A stretch of DNA of 64,000 bases from Aquimarina algicola (GTDB taxonomy: Bacteria; Bacteroidota; Bacteroidia; Flavobacteriales; Flavobacteriaceae), in contig NZ_VFWZ01000004.1 in the NCBI RefSeq assembly GCF_006443095.1, forward strand, positions 62,450 through 126,449. The letters are read 5' to 3'. Each line of letters starts with the position of its first letter. The stretch's first letter is position 1. The position numbers and the translations under genes are program-made. The notes below the pieces were generated by a model, which did no database searches, was not told the origin of the DNA, and was given only the letters and a program-made list of their open reading frames with translations. Below, piece after piece: positions 62,140-64,000 of this stretch.

Positions 62140-62877
62140 TTAAAGTGTCGTACCTCCGTCCACAATGATTTTTTCGTTTCTCAACACTTGCGAACCATCA
62201 GATAATAAAAACGCTACAATTGGGGCAATATCAGTTGGTTGAACAATCCTTCCAATTGGTGACGTTTTTGAAAAATGTTCTAATAAGTTATCAATAGTTT
62301 CATCGCTCATCCCTGATTTTTTTTGAATAGGCGTTTCTGTTACACCGGGACTTACAATATTAACTCTGATACCTTTTTCTGCTAATTCTATATTCAAAAC
62401 TTTTGATAAACTTTCTAAGGCCGCCTTGCTTGCAGTATAAATACTCGAATTGGCAAAAGCTTTAAAAACTACAATTGAAGTATTGAGTACAATACTAGAT
62501 GGGTTTTTCAAAATAGGAATGAATTTTTGAATCGTAAAAAAAGCCCCCTTAAAATTAATATTCATGGTCTCATCAAATATTGCTTCTGTTGTGTTTTCAA
62601 AGCTCGATGCTTTAAAAATACCAGCATTAATGAACACTCCATCAATTTTACCGAACTGATTTTTTACTTTCTGTACTAAATCATCAATATCTGTAAGCGA
62701 AGATGTATCAGATAACACTCCAACTGAGTTATTTCCTAATTTTGTAATTGCTTTTTCAAGGTTTTCTTTACTTCTTCCTGTGATAACAACCTGGTAATCT
62801 AAATTTGAAAGATATGCTGCACAGGCAAAACCAATTCCTGTAGTTCCTCCTGTAATTACGATTATTTTGTGATCCAT
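62140..62877 (-). CDS. SDR-family oxidoreductase, divergent from HxlR regulator
   Basis: A 245-residue SDR enzyme: TGGTTGIG, NAG, YTASK and the ending IIVDGGTTL. It diverges from the HxlR gene, a layout that usually means control of the SDR by the HxlR protein. Confidence 0.92.
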   Translation of the reverse strand: MDHKIIVITGGTTGIGFACAAYLSNLDYQVVITGRSKENLEKAITKLGNNSVGVLSDTSSLTDIDDLVQKVKNQFGKIDGVFINAGIFKASSFENTTEAIFDETMNINFKGAFFTIQKFIPILKNPSSIVLNTSIVVFKAFANSSIYTASKAALESLSKVLNIELAEKGIRVNIVSPGVTETPIQKKSGMSDETIDNLLEHFSKTSPIGRIVQPTDIAPIVAFLLSDGSQVLRNEKIIVDGGTTL

Positions 62878-62912
62878 TATCTGTTTTTTTAGGCAAATCT
62901 GACAAATAACTA

Positions 62913-62920
62913 TAACTTTG
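62913..62920 (+). promoter_or_regulatory. Candidate -7 element (TAACTTTG) of the HxlR gene
   Basis: Matches TAnnTTTG 58 bp upstream of the HxlR start. It lies next to the palindrome at 62927-62944. Confidence 0.45.
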
Positions 62921-62926
62921 TCAAGT

Positions 62927-62944
62927 ACTTACTTTGAAGTAACT
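62927..62944. promoter_or_regulatory. Candidate HxlR operator palindrome
   Basis: ACTTACTT-TG-AAGTAACT, one mismatch between the arms, in the SDR/HxlR intergenic space. HxlR regulators commonly bind such sites between divergent genes. Confidence 0.45.
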
Positions 62945-62978
62945 AACGAACCAACAGGTTGGAAAAATCTACTTTTGC

Positions 62979-63323
62979 ATGAAAACAGAAGAAAAAATAG
63001 TTGAAAAAAAATATCAACAAGCCAAAGAATGTCCTATAACAATATTTATGGAACAAATTGGAGGAAAATGGAAACCTGTTATTATATGGTTGCTATTATC
63101 AAATGAGGTAATGCGCTTCAATGAATTAGATAAAGCCATCGATGGGATTAGCCAGAAAATGTTATCTCAACAGTTAAAAGATCTAGAAAAATTAAATCTG
63201 ATTGATAGAAAATCTTATCCTGTAATTCCTCCTAAGGTCGAATATAGACTAACAGAAAAAGGAAAATCCCTAAAAGAAATTCTTACTATAATAATGAATT
63301 GGAGTAACCAGAATCTACGATGA
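62979..63323 (+). CDS. HxlR-family winged-helix regulator
   Basis: A 114-residue regulator with the HxlR pattern ECPITIFMEQIGGKWKPVIIWLL and FNELDKAIDGISQKMLSQQLKDLE (in part). These proteins often respond to aldehydes or quinones and control a divergent oxidoreductase. Overlaps the next gene by 4 bp. Confidence 0.93.
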   Translation: MKTEEKIVEKKYQQAKECPITIFMEQIGGKWKPVIIWLLLSNEVMRFNELDKAIDGISQKMLSQQLKDLEKLNLIDRKSYPVIPPKVEYRLTEKGKSLKEILTIIMNWSNQNLR

Positions 63324-63826
63324 AATATACTATCCCTATAAGAACCAACAGCATTTTTTATTGTCTAATAATGATGTTTTTCACCTTTAATTTAATAACA
63401 GGTCAAAAATCTTCTCAACAAGAGAATATGGAAAAATTAAATTTTATGATTGGAGAATGGGTTGGTATTTCGACAACATACAAAAATGACACTATCGCAA
63501 AACAAGTACCTGCTTTTGAAAAAATAAATTACATCTTGGATAAAAATGTCATTACTATTGATTTACGGTCTGAATTGCTACAACTTCATACCGTTATCTA
63601 TTATAATGATAAAGATAAAAAATACTATTACAATCCTTACTACAAAAGCGGTGCCGGTAAATATGAAGCTGAATATAAAGATGGAAAATTAATAGTATGG
63701 CCCAGTAAAAACCGAAAGTTTATTTTTCATTTAACTTCAGAAGGAAATTTCCAAGAATATGGAGAAAGACTTGAAAATGGTAAATGGATTAAAGATTTTG
63801 AAGATAATTTTAAAAAAATACAGTAA
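63320..63826 (+). CDS. Exported DUF1579-like protein
   Basis: A 168-residue protein; the ATGA overlap with the HxlR stop suggests coupling. A signal-like segment (FYCLIMMFFTFNLITGQ) is followed by MEKLNFMIGEWVGIS, the start of a calycin/DUF1579-like beta barrel, and YYYNPYYKSGAGKYEAEYKDG. Function unknown. Confidence 0.8.
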   Translation: MKYTIPIRTNSIFYCLIMMFFTFNLITGQKSSQQENMEKLNFMIGEWVGISTTYKNDTIAKQVPAFEKINYILDKNVITIDLRSELLQLHTVIYYNDKDKKYYYNPYYKSGAGKYEAEYKDGKLIVWPSKNRKFIFHLTSEGNFQEYGERLENGKWIKDFEDNFKKIQ

Positions 63827-63948
63827 AACTAAGCGCTGATCAATCATTATTCTTTTTTTGATATTTTACATTCAAAATACTATAACTACTTGAGTAAAAA
63901 TAAATTTTATTAGTACTTTAGTTTCTTACATACTAAAATAGTAACAGC

Positions 63949-64000
63949 ATGTCAATGTATGAAATTGAAGCTCTAATCGAAAATACAGTTAGAGTTATTG
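63949..64000 (+). CDS. Possible 5' end of a further gene
   Basis: An ATG at 63949 (or 63955) opens a frame MSMYEIEALIENTVRVI that runs off the window edge. The composition is compatible with a real start, but 17 codons are too few to name it. Confidence 0.4.
   Translation, partial: MSMYEIEALIENTVRVI

Overview
The window comes from a low-GC marine-type member of the Bacteroidota, most likely a Flavobacteriaceae species of the Aquimarina/Kordia type. Reasons: secreted proteins with type IX secretion (T9SS) C-terminal sorting domains, many short SPII lipoproteins, absence of Shine-Dalgarno sites, TAnnTTTG-type -7 promoter elements, 2TM-domain/LytTR signalling genes, a TonB receptor with a carboxypeptidase-like N-terminal domain, and a LETM1-related Bacteroidota protein. 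I see no rRNA, tRNA, CRISPR array or insertion sequence.

The most unusual region is about 0.9-11.4 kb. It holds a same-strand cluster of an FHA-domain protein, a 1359-residue Ser/Thr kinase / degenerate cyclase / AAA ATPase / TPR protein, two paralogous proteins of unknown function that share a WxGC ... MPxxIPNxDML core, a 756-residue fusion of a RiPP recognition-like domain, a zinc-site E1-like scaffold and a YcaO cyclodehydratase, and a KamA-like radical SAM enzyme. The architecture matches what is known as a TOMM (thiazole/oxazole-modified microcin) system with a kinase/cyclase fusion. Here it occurs with a KamA-like enzyme that lacks the usual PLP lysine motif, and without an azoline dehydrogenase or transporter. 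Strong hairpins follow both paralogous genes, as expected if these are precursor or substrate genes expressed at a different level from the enzymes. A second same-strand group (12.0-14.9 kb) has two small unknown proteins, a phage tail-collar-like protein, a 57-residue membrane peptide and another unknown protein; its link to the TOMM genes is only by position.

15-24 kb: an alpha/beta hydrolase-OsmC fusion, two related small lipoproteins, two large paralogous T9SS-exported phosphoesterases, and a membrane protein. A gene-free stretch at 23.5-24.2 kb holds a degenerate tandem array with a strict 21-bp period. 24-34.5 kb: an M36 (fungalysin) metalloprotease, a YdeI-like protein, two lipid-anchored superoxide dismutase-family proteins (the Cu/Zn type with most metal ligands lost), a lipoprotein, a LETM1-related protein, an ECF sigma factor with a membrane partner, and a type II NADH dehydrogenase.

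34.9-41.5 kb is a signalling/uptake operon: TonB-dependent receptor, DUF2141, TPR protein, LytS-type histidine kinase with a C-terminal 2TM domain, three free 2TM-domain proteins and a LytTR response regulator. 41.5-50.9 kb is housekeeping-like: acyltransferase, Nudix hydrolase, cyclophilin, and a conserved RDD / SpoIIM / membrane protein / DUF4129 / DUF4350 / MoxR / DUF58 block. 51-63.8 kb contains lipoproteins followed by a regulator-rich series of small genes (two Crp/Fnr-like, two AraC, one HxlR regulators, three ABM-like small proteins, a double VOC protein, a duplicated SnoaL-like protein and two SDR oxidoreductases), an arrangement typical of accessory detoxification or stress loci. The last 52 bases may start another gene.
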